Source of the DNA: CAWJKP01 sp963843465
GTDB lineage: Bacteria; Planctomycetota; Planctomycetia; Pirellulales; Thermoguttaceae
Assembly (NCBI GenBank): GCA_963843465.1
Contig: CAWJKP010000002.1
Coordinates: forward strand, 1,488,001-1,552,000
Reading direction: 5' to 3'
DNA: 64,000 nt
Positions within the stretch are counted from its first letter, which is position 1, and every line of letters begins with the position of its first letter. The notes under the pieces are model-generated. The model did not search any database, was not told where the DNA came from, and saw nothing but the letters and a program-made list of their open reading frames with translations. Below are positions 19,111 to 28,586 of the stretch, piece after piece. A program made the translations under genes and the position numbers.

Positions 19111-20710
19111 GCGAGACCTGCGCGCCCTTCTCCGCCACCGATCGCTTCATGAAGAACACCAGGAAGGCAAGACAGAACGCCACGACGGCGAATGCCCAAA
19201 AACAGTCGAAGAAGGCCAACGATGACGCCTGCTGCTCCCGGATGTTCGCCAACACTTGCACCGTCATGCGGTGAGACAAGGCCATGTCGCCCGTCCTCTG
19301 GAAAAACAATTCCTGGAGCCGCGTCGAATACAAATTCACCGGCTGATGAAACTGGTTGAGCCACTCGTTCAGCCGCAGGTCGTGAAATTGCTCGCGGCGT
19401 TCTTGAAGCGTCTGGGCGAGCGAAGTGCCAACGCTGCCCCCCTCGTTGCGCAGCAAGGCGAACAGCCCCACCGCGGCGCCGCGGAGCTCGCGGGGGACGT
19501 AGAGGAATGCCGCCACGTTGAGCGGCGCAAAGAACATCGACAGCCCGATGATCATCACCACCCGCGGCCATACCGCCTGCCAGGGACTGATCAACAGGTT
19601 CATCCGCGACATCCAGAAGTTCGCCACGGCCACCACCAGCAGGCCCGAGCCGATCAGCCAGCGGGCGTCCCAGCGACGGCCGATGAGGAACCCGACGACC
19701 GGCAGGATCACGACGGCGGAAATGCCGGAAGGCGACTGTACCAGGCCCGAGGCCAGCGCGTCGTAGCCGAAAAGCGATTGCAACAATTGGGGGAGCGAAG
19801 TGCTCGCGCCGAGCAAAATCGCGTACGCGCCAAAGATGAATAGGCAGGAAAACGCGAAATTCCGTTCCAACACGGCCCGGAAATTGATGATGGGATTGTC
19901 TTGATACGCCTCCCAAACGATCAGTCCACCCAGGCCCCCAACAAAGAGCAGGGCCAAGGTCTGCACGCGCCAAAAGGGGTCGCCGAGCCAGTCCCACTCT
20001 TGCCCCTTGCTGAGCATCACCTCCCACGAAGCCATGGCGATGACCAGCATGCCCAGGCCGATCGTGTCGAAGCGGACCTTCTGCCTTCCGGCTGCGGCCC
20101 TTTCCGCCTTGAGATACTCGGGGTCGTCGACCAGCGCGTGACAAGCCAACAGCGAGAGCAGTCCCACCGGCACGTTGATGTAAAATATCCATCGCCACTC
20201 GTATTGAACCGTGAGCCAGCCGCCGAGCGTCGGACCGACGACGGGCGCCAGCAACGCCGCGACGCCGAAGAGCGTCATCGCGGCGCCCTGTTTCTCGGCG
20301 GGAAAGGCGTCCAACAAGATGCCCTGGCTCGACGGCTGAAGGCCGCCGCCCGCCAGGCCCTGCAGGGCGCGGAAAAGGATGATCTGCCCGAGACTGGTGG
20401 CCATGCCGCAGAGGCCCGAGGCGATGGTAAACACGGCGATCGAAAGCAGGAAGTAGTTGCGGCGGCCGAGGTGTACGGCAAGCCATCCGGAGATCGGAAC
20501 GACGATCGCGTTGGCGGCCAGGTAGCTGGTGATGACCCATTCGCTGTCGATGACCGCGGCCGACAATCCCCCGGCGATGTAGCGCAGCGAGACGTTGGCC
20601 ACCGTCGTATCGAGCACCTCCATGAACGCGGGAATGACCACGACCCCGGCGACCAACCAGGGATTGGTTGCCTTTCGGGCCAGAGGAAGCGGCAGGGCAA
20701 CGGCGCTCAT
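19103..20710 (-). CDS. EmrB/QacA-type MFS efflux transporter (DHA2, 14 TM)
   Basis: The protein has 535 residues with about 14 predicted membrane segments. It has the DHA2 drug:H+ antiporter signatures: VIPAFMEVLDTTVANVSL in TM1, SGWLAVHLGRRNYFL between TM2 and TM3 (motif A-like), and APVVGPTLGGWLT in TM5 (motif C). It would pump a toxic or hydrophobic compound across the inner membrane using the proton gradient, with the adjacent HlyD-type adaptor. Its ATG overlaps the adaptor's TGA (ATGA), so the two are translationally coupled. Its 3' end overlaps the glycosidase start. The substrate is unknown. Confidence 0.93.
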   Translation of the reverse strand: MSAVALPLPLARKATNPWLVAGVVVIPAFMEVLDTTVANVSLRYIAGGLSAAVIDSEWVITSYLAANAIVVPISGWLAVHLGRRNYFLLSIAVFTIASGLCGMATSLGQIILFRALQGLAGGGLQPSSQGILLDAFPAEKQGAAMTLFGVAALLAPVVGPTLGGWLTVQYEWRWIFYINVPVGLLSLLACHALVDDPEYLKAERAAAGRQKVRFDTIGLGMLVIAMASWEVMLSKGQEWDWLGDPFWRVQTLALLFVGGLGGLIVWEAYQDNPIINFRAVLERNFAFSCLFIFGAYAILLGASTSLPQLLQSLFGYDALASGLVQSPSGISAVVILPVVGFLIGRRWDARWLIGSGLLVVAVANFWMSRMNLLISPWQAVWPRVVMIIGLSMFFAPLNVAAFLYVPRELRGAAVGLFALLRNEGGSVGTSLAQTLQERREQFHDLRLNEWLNQFHQPVNLYSTRLQELFFQRTGDMALSHRMTVQVLANIREQQASSLAFFDCFWAFAVVAFCLAFLVFFMKRSVAEKGAQVSHE

Positions 20711-22211
20711 CGCTTCGGCTCCGGAGAGCCGGGCGGCGTTCGGCCGGCCACCAGCGGCGGCAAATAAGGCTGAAGGACTTCGCCGGCATGAAGTCCCGTC
20801 GGCTTCCGCCGGAGATCGACGTAGGGCGTCACGGAGAGGCCGATGAACAACGGATCCTTGTTGGGATCGTATTTGTCCAACTCGATTCGCACGGGGAGCC
20901 GCTGCACAATTTTGACGAAGTTGCCCGTGGCGTTCTCCGGCGGCAAGAGGGCGATGGTCGATCCGGTGCCCATCGTGAATCCGGAGATGTGGCCCTTGAG
21001 CGTTTTCCGCCCGCCGTACATGTCGAAGTAGAGATCGACGTGCTGGCCGATCCGCAGGGCGGCGAGCTGCGTCTCCTTGAAGTTGGCGTCGATCCAGATG
21101 TCGCGGACCGACTGCAGGGCCATCAACTGTTGGCCCGCTTGAACGTTGTTGCCCGGGTTGACGTTGCGGCGGCTGACGACGCCGTCGATTTCCGCATAGA
21201 CGCGACAGTAGCTGAGATTGAGATTGGCCTGGTCGAGATTCCGCTGGGCCTGGAGGAGCTTGGCTTCGGCCTGTTTCACGGCAGGCGCCTCTTTGACAAT
21301 TTCGTCGTAGATGCGATCGATGTTCCCTTGCGGATCGCGGCGAATGAACTCTTCGATCAATTTCTTCGGCGTCAGGTCGTAGGAAGACGGGACAATGCCC
21401 AGCTCGGCGGCCGACTGGAGCAATTGCGACTGCGCTTGGCGGACGGTGGAAAAAGTCTCGTCGAGACTGGCGGGCACGTCGGTCAAGTCCTTGCCTTTTG
21501 GCGGGAGGGCCGGCAGCCCGAGTGAAACCCGCGACTGGTAGACGCCTTCCAGCGCCTGTTTGACCTGGGCCTCGTCAAGCGAGAGCGTCCAGCGCGCTTT
21601 ATCGTAGTCGGCCTGGGCGATGGCCGCCGAGGCGATGAGGTTTCGGGCCCGCTCGAAGTCCGCTTGGGCAAGCCCCAGCGCGGCCTTTTGGGATTCAAGC
21701 GTCGCCACGTTGGCGCGCAGCACTGCGATCTGATTGTCGACCTGCTCGATGGTATGTTGCAGGTTGAAGCGGAGGGCCCGAGTTTTTCCTACGATGCCAC
21801 GTGCCGCCGCCGTCGCGGCCACGAGATCGGCCTTGGCGGCGGTAAGGGCCGCGCTCGCGATATCGACCTGCACCTGGTAGGGCGTCGGATCGAGTTCGAC
21901 GAGGACATCGCCCTCGTGGACGCGGTTGTTGTCATCGACAAGGACCCGAACGACCTGCCCGTAAACGCGCGGCGCCACGAAGGTCACGTAATCGCTCACG
22001 TAGGCATCGTCCGTCGAAACGGTGTTCAACGCCCGGTACAGCCACGCTATGCCGAACCAAAGACCGATCAACAGCAGCGGCGTGCCGCCAGCCATCAGCA
22101 GAAATCGTCGCGAAGGCCAGCGATGTGATTGCGGCGCGGGGGCGCTGCGGGGGGCGTCGGCGGTTTGGATTCTTCCGCCGGCGCCGCAGTTTTGGGAGCC
22201 TCATGCGACAT
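20707..22211 (-). CDS. HlyD/EmrA-type membrane fusion protein (one frameshift near the N-terminus)
   Basis: About 501 residues are predicted from ATG 22211 (MSHEAPKTAAPAEESK). A Pro-rich cytoplasmic tail is followed by one membrane segment (PLLLIGLWFGIAWLYRAL). Then come the lipoyl/barrel-sandwich half-motif (VAPRVYGQVVRVLVDDNNRV), a long coiled-coil hairpin, the second half (DGVVSRRNVNPGNNVQAGQQL) and a beta-barrel. This is the EmrA architecture. A C run near 22140 lacks one base relative to the expected frame, splitting the first about 25 codons from the rest. It is first gene of the efflux operon. It links the MFS pump to an outer-membrane channel not encoded here. Confidence 0.9.
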
Positions 22212-22794
22212 GATGAGTTTCGCACGTTTAGGGGAAGTTACCACGTGCCGCACCCAGGGTGCCCGGGGAATTGTACGCCCGCCCGCGAGACTCCGGCAAG
22301 GAACCGCGGTTGGAAGGGAAGTCACTGCGACGAATCGACATAAGTGGTTCCGCCGATGGTCATCGGGGAACTACTCGTTGGAAAGCAGGCAACCCATCTC
22401 GGCTGCCATACCCTGCCGCGTCAAATGGATGGCAAGGTCTTGGTGACCGGCAACGGCCGAATGGAGGCCCGGCAGCGTCAATGATCTTGACCTGCACCCA
22501 TATAATTGTGGCAAACCTTCAACAAGGAGGCCGCTCATACAAGCCTGAGCGGGTCGAGGCCGACACCCGCAGGGCCATCGCGGAAGCCTCCGACGCGGCA
22601 ATGGAATTCGCCGGAGAAGTGGCAACGCACGTGTGAGCCGGGTACTTGCCCCACTTGTCCTTTTATAGTGACCGTTCACAGGCCGTCACAGTCGCCTTTC
22701 GCTCCGCGAAAGTAGCGCTGCTTTCGCGGAGCGAAAGGCGACTTTTTGTGCCCAATCACACGTAGGCCACCGGCGGCCCGTGATCGGTTACCTT
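22212..22794. other. Intergenic region, no confident gene
   Basis: This is the 583-base gap between the HlyD and amidohydrolase genes. It contains a palindrome at 22691-22742. Two short plus-strand frames are visible: 42 codons from ATG 22356, and about 50 codons from ATG 22483 ending at 22636 (reading RVEADTRRAIAEASDAAM). I cannot support either as a gene. Confidence 0.6.
22691..22742. repeat. Palindrome GTCGCCTTTCGCTCCGCGAA, intergenic copy
   Basis: This is a 52-base near copy of 6032-6082, with arms GTCGCCTTTCGCTCCGCGAA and TTCGCGGAGCGAAAGGCGAC. It lies downstream of the amidohydrolase stop. Confidence 0.9.
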
Positions 22795-24144
22795 TTACAG
22801 GCCCTTGGCGTGCGGCTCTCCGCGCCACCAGCGACCCGTAACCGGAGCGTCGGAATCCAGCAACAGATCGTAGGGGTCCGCGTCGCGATCTTCCAGCGCG
22901 ACAATCGTCAGGTGGGCCAGCTTCCCCGGCTCGATGGTGCCGACCGAGCGGTCCAATCCCAAAGCCTGCGCACCGCCGAGCGTGCCCAGACGCAGGATCG
23001 TGGGCCGGGCGATCTCGGGATGCTGCCGGGCAAGGAACCGCATCTCCGCCAGGATGCTCAGATCGGGCGAGGAGGCCCGGCTGTCGGTCCCCAGGGCCAT
23101 CGTCACCCCGCACTCCAGGAGTCGCGCGAGCGGATAGGGGGCGTGACGGAAAAAGGCGTGCGTCCGCGGACAATAGACCAACGACATCCGCTCGGCCCGC
23201 GCGGCGAGAAAACGGATTTCGTCCTCGCGGAGGTAGTTTCCGTGGATCACCAAGGTCCGCGGGGCTGCGGCAAGCTCCTCAAGGTAGTCCAGCGGACGCC
23301 GTGGGCCGGGGAATTGCTGATCGTCCCAGGCGCCCATCTTCCTCAGCATCTCGCGGAAGGGACCTTGCCCGGTTTCCAGCAGCTCCAGCTCCTCGCGGGA
23401 CTCGGCCAGATGAAAGGCCAACGGGCTTTGCTCGGCCTGCGCCAGCCGGACGACCTGCTGTAGCAACTTGGGATGCACGCTATAGGGCGCGTGCGGGGCC
23501 AGTCCCAAGCCGTACTCCATGTACTCCTCACGCTCCGCGTGAGGACGTGCGTCACGCGGAGCGTGACGAGTACAAATGTGCCTGCGGGCCAGCTCGAAAA
23601 CCGGATCGGCTCGCGCGGCGGTCGGGGCAATCAATTCGAGGAAGACCGTGGCGTCGATGCGGCCGGCGCTGAACAGCTCCGCCGGCCAACCCGGCTGGGC
23701 AATCTCGCCCAAGCTTGTGGTTCCCAGGCGGCGGCTCTCGGCAATGCCCTTGGAGTGCGGCGATGGGGGCCCAGCCGCTCCCGTGAGATTTCGTGGCGGA
23801 AATCGTGAGATTTCCGCGGCCTCCAAAGGGCTCGGCGATTGGGGCCCAGCCGCTCCCCGCGCTCTCCGCTGACGGTGAGCAATCACCAGGCCGATCCAAT
23901 CGACCAGGCCCATGCCCGGCGTGCCCAAGGGAGCGTCCAGGTCGCTCAGCTCCAGGTGAGTATGGGCATTGACCAGACCGGCAACGATGGCCACGTTGCC
24001 CAGATCCTCGAGGTCGCCACGAGTCTCCCGTCCGACGGCGATGATCCGCGGGCCGCAAAGCGTCACCGTGCCTCCGGCGATCGGCGGGCCGAGGCCGGTG
24101 AAGACGTAGCGGGCCCGCAGGCTCCGATAGGGAAACTCAGCCAT
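22795..24144 (-). CDS. Amidohydrolase (cytosine/guanine-deaminase and chlorohydrolase type) with in-frame repeat inserts
   Basis: The protein has 449 residues from ATG 24144. It is a metal-dependent TIM-barrel hydrolase of the AtzA/TrzN/SAH-deaminase branch. Markers are VNAHTHLELSDLD (metal His pair), APHAPYSVHP, AFHLAES, VIHGNYL and LGTDSRASSPDLS (metal Asp), then the composite-domain tail GTIEPGKLAHLTIV. It would deaminate or dechlorinate a heterocycle; the substrate is not readable. Two insertions are translated in frame: a 51-base palindrome (23522-23572, peptide TRHAPRDARPHAEREEY) and a repeat-rich stretch at about 23765-23865. Its start overlaps the end of the permease-CPBP gene, so it is the last gene of the natAB operon. 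Confidence 0.86.
   Translation of the reverse strand: MAEFPYRSLRARYVFTGLGPPIAGGTVTLCGPRIIAVGRETRGDLEDLGNVAIVAGLVNAHTHLELSDLDAPLGTPGMGLVDWIGLVIAHRQRRARGAAGPQSPSPLEAAEISRFPPRNLTGAAGPPSPHSKGIAESRRLGTTSLGEIAQPGWPAELFSAGRIDATVFLELIAPTAARADPVFELARRHICTRHAPRDARPHAEREEYMEYGLGLAPHAPYSVHPKLLQQVVRLAQAEQSPLAFHLAESREELELLETGQGPFREMLRKMGAWDDQQFPGPRRPLDYLEELAAAPRTLVIHGNYLREDEIRFLAARAERMSLVYCPRTHAFFRHAPYPLARLLECGVTMALGTDSRASSPDLSILAEMRFLARQHPEIARPTILRLGTLGGAQALGLDRSVGTIEPGKLAHLTIVALEDRDADPYDLLLDSDAPVTGRWWRGEPHAKGL
23522..23572. repeat. 51-base palindrome CTCACGCTCCGCGTGA inside the amidohydrolase
   Basis: TACTCCTCACGCTCCGCGTG pairs with CACGCGGAGCGTGACGAGTA. It is 51 bases (17 codons), and the gene stays in frame. 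The architecture matches the 6032-6082 element, although the bases differ. Confidence 0.88.
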
Positions 24145-26438
24145 CGGCCTGGATCGCTTTGAGAATCGTTTCGCGGCGCTCTTCTTCCTCGGACCTCTGC
24201 CAAGACATGCGGTGGAAGCCGTAGAGCACCAGCGCGGCTGCCAGCGTAGCGATTGCGGTCAAGATCCAGAATCGCACCGGATGGCCGGCGTCGCGCCAGC
24301 AGGTCGTGGAGGATCGTCGGGGGCGGCCTCGTCGCGATCGGCAACGGCAAGGGCGTCGGCCGGGCCACGATCACGGCCAGCGAGTTGTTGACGACGTGGA
24401 AGAGCATGGCCGGGAAGATGCTGTTGCTCTGCACCGCCAGGTAGCCGATGACGATGCCCACCAGGCAGGCCACCAACGATTGCTGGAGGATGGCGTGGGT
24501 CAGCCCGAAGAAGAGGGACGTATAGACGATGGCCCGCCACTTGTGTCCCAGGTGGCGGAACCCCGAGAGAATGAAGCCACGGAAGGCCAGCTCCTCGCAC
24601 GCGGCCGGCACCACGGCAAACAGCAGCAACACCTGCCAGCAAGGCGCCCGCAGCCAGGACTGCTCCACGGCACGCAGCGACGCGGCCACTTGCTCGTTCA
24701 CTGGGTAAAGTTCCATCACCGCATCCTCCAGCAGGCGGACCAGCGGGTGCAGCAGCACGGCCAGGAGGCCCGCCATCGCCAGGGCCGCGGCCGACGGGCA
24801 ACGCAGGCCCAGCGTCCGCCGCGGGCTGTAGGTGAAGAGGGCCGTCATCAAGAGCGTGGGGGTGAGGATCACCGCCAACTCCATGACCAGCGTCTGCCTG
24901 GCGAGGCTGTCGAAGTCGGGCTCGGCCAGGCCCGCGACGGCGAAGGTCATGAAAAAGCGAACCAAGAGGATCACGATCCCGCAGAAGACGGCCCCGACCA
25001 CCGTAGGCGTCGGCTGCCGGTCCTGGAGCAGGTGGTGCAGCCAGAGTCCCACGTCCAGCCGCTCGCTCTCGCGGAACAGTACCGTTTCGGAGTTGAACTG
25101 GTCGATCGCCCAGCGGATCGCCAACAGCGCCCCGGCCGCGGTGACCATCAGCACCGGCGGCAGGAACCGCAACATCAACAGGTAATGTCCCTCCAGGGCC
25201 GTCTTCAACAGCAGCACCACCCCCGTGACCGGAATCAGGCTGTACCCCAGGTTCAGCTCCACGCCGGGCGCCATCGGCAGCACGACCAGGGGCATGGTCA
25301 CCAGCAACAGCGGCATCAGGTAGTATTGGCCTTCCTTGCTGCTGCGGGCGAAAGCTGCCAGCGCCAGGCAGAGGGCGCTGAACAGCAGCGACATCGGCAC
25401 CAGCGCCATCAGCAGCCAGACCGCGGCGCCCCAAGGCGGCGGGCCGATGCCGTCGATCTGGCCCAGGATCAGCCAGCCGGTCAGGCCCATGCCCAAGACG
25501 TTCAGCAGGGCCGTGATCATGCTGAAGAGCATGATCGTGGCCAGCTTGCCCAGCACGATCTCGCCCCGCGCCGCCGGGCTCGAGAGCAGGGTTTCCAGCG
25601 TGCCCCGCTCCTTCTCGCCGGCACAGAGGTCGACGGCCGGGTAGAAGGCGCCGGTCAAGGCCCAGACCAGCATCATCACCGGCAACAGCTTGGGCCAGAA
25701 GGGCGAGATCTCCCGGCCCGTCTCCACGGCGACGTCGGTCTTCTGCCACTGGAAAGGCTCGGCCGCTGCCGGAGGAAGGCCCCCGGCCGCCAGGTTGGCC
25801 AACACGATCTCGCGCCGCCAGTGCTCGAACACCTGCTCCAGCCGCAGGCTGGCCACCTGCGACTTGTCGCTGGATTTCGACCAGAAGATCTCGGGCTTGG
25901 GGACCTCGATGGCCGGCAGTAGGTCCTGCCTGCCAAGTAGGTCCTGCCTGCCGGGCAGGACCGCGGCTTTGTCGCTTGGCAGGACCGCGGTGGTCCCGCC
26001 CGGCAGGCGGGACCTACTGCGGGCGGCCGTCATCAGCCGATGGAACCGATCGAGCTGCCCGGCGAAGTCGGGAGGGATGAAGACCACCGCGTCGTAGTCG
26101 CCCGACTCGGCCGCCTGAAGCGCCGCGTTTTTCCCCTGATTCCCCCGGCCAGGAGCCGGCGTCACGCGCAGCAGGCCGACCTGCTCGGCGCTGTCGAACA
26201 GCGGCGCGGCGAAGTGGTCCCCATCGATCAGCCGCGGCGACGGCGGCAAGTTCTCCGCGCCGAAGACCGCCACGCTCACCGGGTGCTCGTGCATGAACTG
26301 GGAGATTTGCAGGAAGCTCATTCCCAGAAGCGGGTAGAGCAGGATCGGCAGCACGGCCATCATGAACAGCGTGCGGCGATCGCGGAGCTGGTCGCGGATC
26401 TCCCGGGCAAGGATCAGACGGACGTTGGTCCAGTTCAT
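24137..26438 (-). CDS. ABC-2/NatB-type permease fused to a CPBP intramembrane protease (frameshift near the 3' end)
   Basis: About 767 residues. The N-terminal half is a NatB-like exporter permease: a first membrane segment (TLFMMAVLPILLYPLLGMSF), a periplasmic domain, then membrane helices with CAGEKERGTLETLLSSPA. The C-terminal half is a CPBP/Abi (type II CAAX protease-like) domain with EELAFRGFILSGFRH, FFGLTHAI and HVVNNSLAV, the Glu/Arg/His motifs of the family. The frame breaks near 24295. Shifting one base gives a last membrane helix and ends at TGA 24137-24139, overlapping the amidohydrolase ATG. Residues about 140-165 come from an in-frame repeat (25919-26020). It partners the ATPase at 27150. 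Confidence 0.87.
25919..26020. repeat. GTAGGTCCTGCC/GGCAGGCGGGACCTAC repeat inside the permease
   Basis: This is a compound inverted repeat. AGTAGGTCCTGCCTGCCAAG and a second GTAGGTCCTGCCTGCC on the left face GCCCGGCAGGCGGGACCTAC on the right, with CAGGACCGCGG repeats between. It is translated in frame on the minus strand (LPGGTTAVLPSDKAAVLPGR) in the periplasmic domain. Confidence 0.85.
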
Positions 26439-26461
26439 GGGGCTGGCAAGATGAAGAAAGA

Positions 26462-26500
26462 AATCACGAAATCCCGAAAAGACAAAAACGCGAAAGAAGT
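26462..26500. repeat. AATCACGAAA-CCCGAA dispersed repeat
   Basis: AAATCACGAAATCCCGAAAA plus ACAAAAACGCGAAAG, in the 79-base gap between the permease and the cysteine-peptidase-like gene. Confidence 0.65.
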
Positions 26501-26517
26501 CAGTGAAATTGATTGAG

Positions 26518-27015
26518 TCAATTCGATCCCGGGAGAGTCAACGTCATGTTTCGATCCACCCAGTTTTGCAGTCGGGTCGTTCCGAGCAATTCCGGGCGCA
26601 CCGGCCGAAAGAGCAGTGAGACTGTCCAGTTACGCCGAAAATATTCGTTCCACCGAACTCCTGTTGGCAACGATGGATCATGTACCCATCCCCTGTAAAG
26701 GACCACCGCGTGGCACGGCCGCAAACGCCATGGCCGCCGGATTATTACGAGAACCGGCTCTTTATGCATTCGAGAATCATCACGACGACAGACCGTCTCG
26801 AATTGGCGGAACCAGCCGTCACAAACTCGCCACTTTACATGCGTCAGACGTCGTAGAAGCCCCGGTATTCTGCGGCGAGGTATCCCTCGTCGTGGCACCC
26901 ACCACGGGATCGCCGCGAGAACTTCGTCATACGTTACGTTCGCCACCATCGCGGTGGCCGCGACCGCGCAGTCCGGCAGGTTTGGCTTCTGCCGGACGTG
27001 TTCCACGTTAGTCAT
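26518..27015 (-). CDS. C39-like cysteine peptidase-fold protein
   Basis: The protein has 165 residues from ATG 27015 (MTNVEHVRQK). The frame is open much further upstream, but that part runs antisense to natA and is repeat-derived. It has a papain-like triad layout: NLPDCAVAATAM (C16), PCHAVVLYRG (H102), WVHDPS (D113). This fits small C39/BtrH-like peptidase-fold proteins. No signal peptide is visible. It sits between the ATPase and permease genes of a NatAB-type exporter, the place where leader-processing or inhibitor genes are found in peptide exporters. A role in export of a small peptide is therefore possible but unproven. Confidence 0.62.
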   Translation of the reverse strand: MTNVEHVRQKPNLPDCAVAATAMVANVTYDEVLAAIPWWVPRRGIPRRRIPGLLRRLTHVKWRVCDGWFRQFETVCRRDDSRMHKEPVLVIIRRPWRLRPCHAVVLYRGWVHDPSLPTGVRWNEYFRRNWTVSLLFRPVRPELLGTTRLQNWVDRNMTLTLPGSN

Positions 27016-27085
27016 GGCAGAGGCTTGTACGCAAAGTGGGTTCTCGTGATTGCCTGTCTTCCCTGCGACGTTACCTGCTTCTCCC

Positions 27086-27128
27086 AGCTCATCTTTCGGG
27101 CTTTCCGTCCTTTCGGGGTTTCGTGATT
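27086..27128. repeat. AATCACGAAA-CCCGAA dispersed repeat, reverse copy
   Basis: TTTCGGGCTTTCCGTCCTTT followed by CGGGGTTTCGTGATTC, between the ATPase and cysteine-peptidase-like genes. It is the inverse of 26462-26500, so the C39-like gene is bracketed by inverted copies. Confidence 0.65.
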
Positions 27129-27149
27129 CCCGCCTTCCTTCTTCGTTCC

Positions 27150-27917
27150 TTACTTCAGCGCCAAAGCCGGAGGATGACGCTGGTCGTGGCGCGAGATCAA
27201 CTGGAAGAAGAGCTCTTCCAGGTCGTGCTCGTGGTGCTGGTCCCGCAAGGCTTCCAGCGTCCCCTCGGCCAGTATCTGCCCGCGATGCAGGATGGCGACG
27301 CGATCGCAGAGCTTCTCCGCCTCGCGCATGATGTGCGTGGAGAAGAGGATGCACTTGCCGTGGTCGCGCAACTCCGAAACCGTGTTCAAGAGGGCCCGGG
27401 CGACCAGCACGTCCAGGCCCGCCGTGGCCTCATCGAAGATCAACACGGGCGGATCGTGGACGATGGCCCGGGCGATGGAGACCTTCTGTTTCATGCCGCT
27501 GGACATCTTCGCCCCCAGCAGGTCGCCCAGGTCGTCCATCTTCAGCCGGGTGAAGATCTGCTCCATCCTCGGCCGCAGCGTCTCCTCGGGGAGTCCGTGG
27601 AGCCGGCCGAAGTACTCGACCATTTCCCAACCGGTCATGCGGTCGTAGACGGCCGTGTTGGCGGAGACGAAACCGATCTGGCGCCGCACCTGGGCCGAAT
27701 GCGTGACGACGTCGAAGCCGTTGATCGTCGCCCTGCCCGAAGAGGGGGCCAACACCGTGCTCAGGATCCGCAGTGCCGTCGTTTTGCCGGCCCCGTTCGG
27801 CCCTAGCAGCCCGTAAATCTGACCCGGGGCCACCTCAAAGTCGATCCCCCCTAGGGCAACAAACCTCCCCCGCCGCAGATCGGTATAGTATTTAGTCAGT
27901 TTGGAGACACGAATCAT
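27150..27917 (-). CDS. ABC transporter ATP-binding protein, NatA type
   Basis: The protein has 255 residues from ATG 27917 (MIRVSKLTKYYTD). Walker A is GLLGPNGAGKTTALRIL, the signature is MSSGMKQKVSIARA, Walker B is VLIFDEATAGLD and the H-loop is FSTHIMREAEKL. Close to NatA and sodium- or peptide-export ATPases. It powers the NatB-CPBP permease encoded downstream on the same strand. It is the first gene of a four-gene unit: ATPase, C39-like protein, permease-CPBP, amidohydrolase. Confidence 0.93.
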   Translation of the reverse strand: MIRVSKLTKYYTDLRRGRFVALGGIDFEVAPGQIYGLLGPNGAGKTTALRILSTVLAPSSGRATINGFDVVTHSAQVRRQIGFVSANTAVYDRMTGWEMVEYFGRLHGLPEETLRPRMEQIFTRLKMDDLGDLLGAKMSSGMKQKVSIARAIVHDPPVLIFDEATAGLDVLVARALLNTVSELRDHGKCILFSTHIMREAEKLCDRVAILHRGQILAEGTLEALRDQHHEHDLEELFFQLISRHDQRHPPALALK

Positions 27918-28112
27918 CCGATCGTCCTGTCGCGGGATGTGCAGCTTCCCTTCCGGTAGCTTACCACACGCCAGGGCCGCTTCCAATCGCACGCCATATC
28001 AATCTTCAGGGGGGTGTTTTTGGGGAATGGATGAGGGGGAATCATCGCTGGACAAAGGGCCCACCCTCAGCGTCACGAGCCTGCGGGCAAGCGGCGCGCC
28101 GCGAGCAACGTA

Positions 28113-28545
28113 CCGTCAGTGGCGGCAGCAACATGCCGCGGACCTTGAGGCTGTCGAGGTAGCGGAGCCGATCGACAAAACCCTGCTGCTGGCCGCCGGC
28201 GCTGCCTTGGACCTCCAGACGCCAGGCGGTCTGGTTGGGGTCCTGACCGGGCGCCAGCTCGCTGGGCACGTCGCCGATGGCCACGCCTGAGGCCGCTTCG
28301 AGCTTGTCCAAAATCCGTTGCGCCAGGTAGACGTTGTCCAGCTTGGCCCCGTTCTGGTCGATCCCCTGGCCGAAGCTGGGATAGTGCAAGAGCAGATAGG
28401 CCCCGGCGATTTTGCCGTCGTAGCGGGCGGCCACTTCGTTGGCCTTCCGCCAATTCCCGGGCCAGGGCGATAGTCGGGTCGCGGCGTATGCGGCGGTAGG
28501 TCTCGTAGCCGGCGCCCAGCCGCGGCGCGGGCCGACCGTCGGCCA
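28113..28545 (-). pseudogene. Decayed partial copy of the phage portal-like gene
   Basis: Bases 28125-28455 match 30643-30975 of the intact portal-like gene almost exactly (peptide GAKLDNVYLAQRILDKLEAA). Then, after an internal deletion, 28456-28540 match about 31470-31555 (peptide GYETYRR in another frame). So it is a fragment with an N-terminal piece joined directly to a middle piece, no start, and an out-of-frame junction. It must have arisen by duplication of the neighbouring gene or of its prophage source, followed by deletion. Confidence 0.85.
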
Positions 28546-28586
28546 TTCGGTCCCGCCGCCCGCGTAGCCGTCAGGCACGGAGTGCC

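Noticed and set aside
22483..22636. A 50-codon plus-strand ORF before the amidohydrolase
   Set aside because: No ribosome site or family likeness; one of several short chance frames in the gap.
24306..25922. A 538-codon plus-strand frame rich in His, Gln and Arg
   Set aside because: It is antisense to the NatB-CPBP permease, whose helices and motifs are clear.
26440..27354. The longer version of the C39-like frame starting at 27354
   Set aside because: Its first 113 residues are antisense to natA and the AATCACGAAA repeat. The internal ATG 27015 begins the conserved part.
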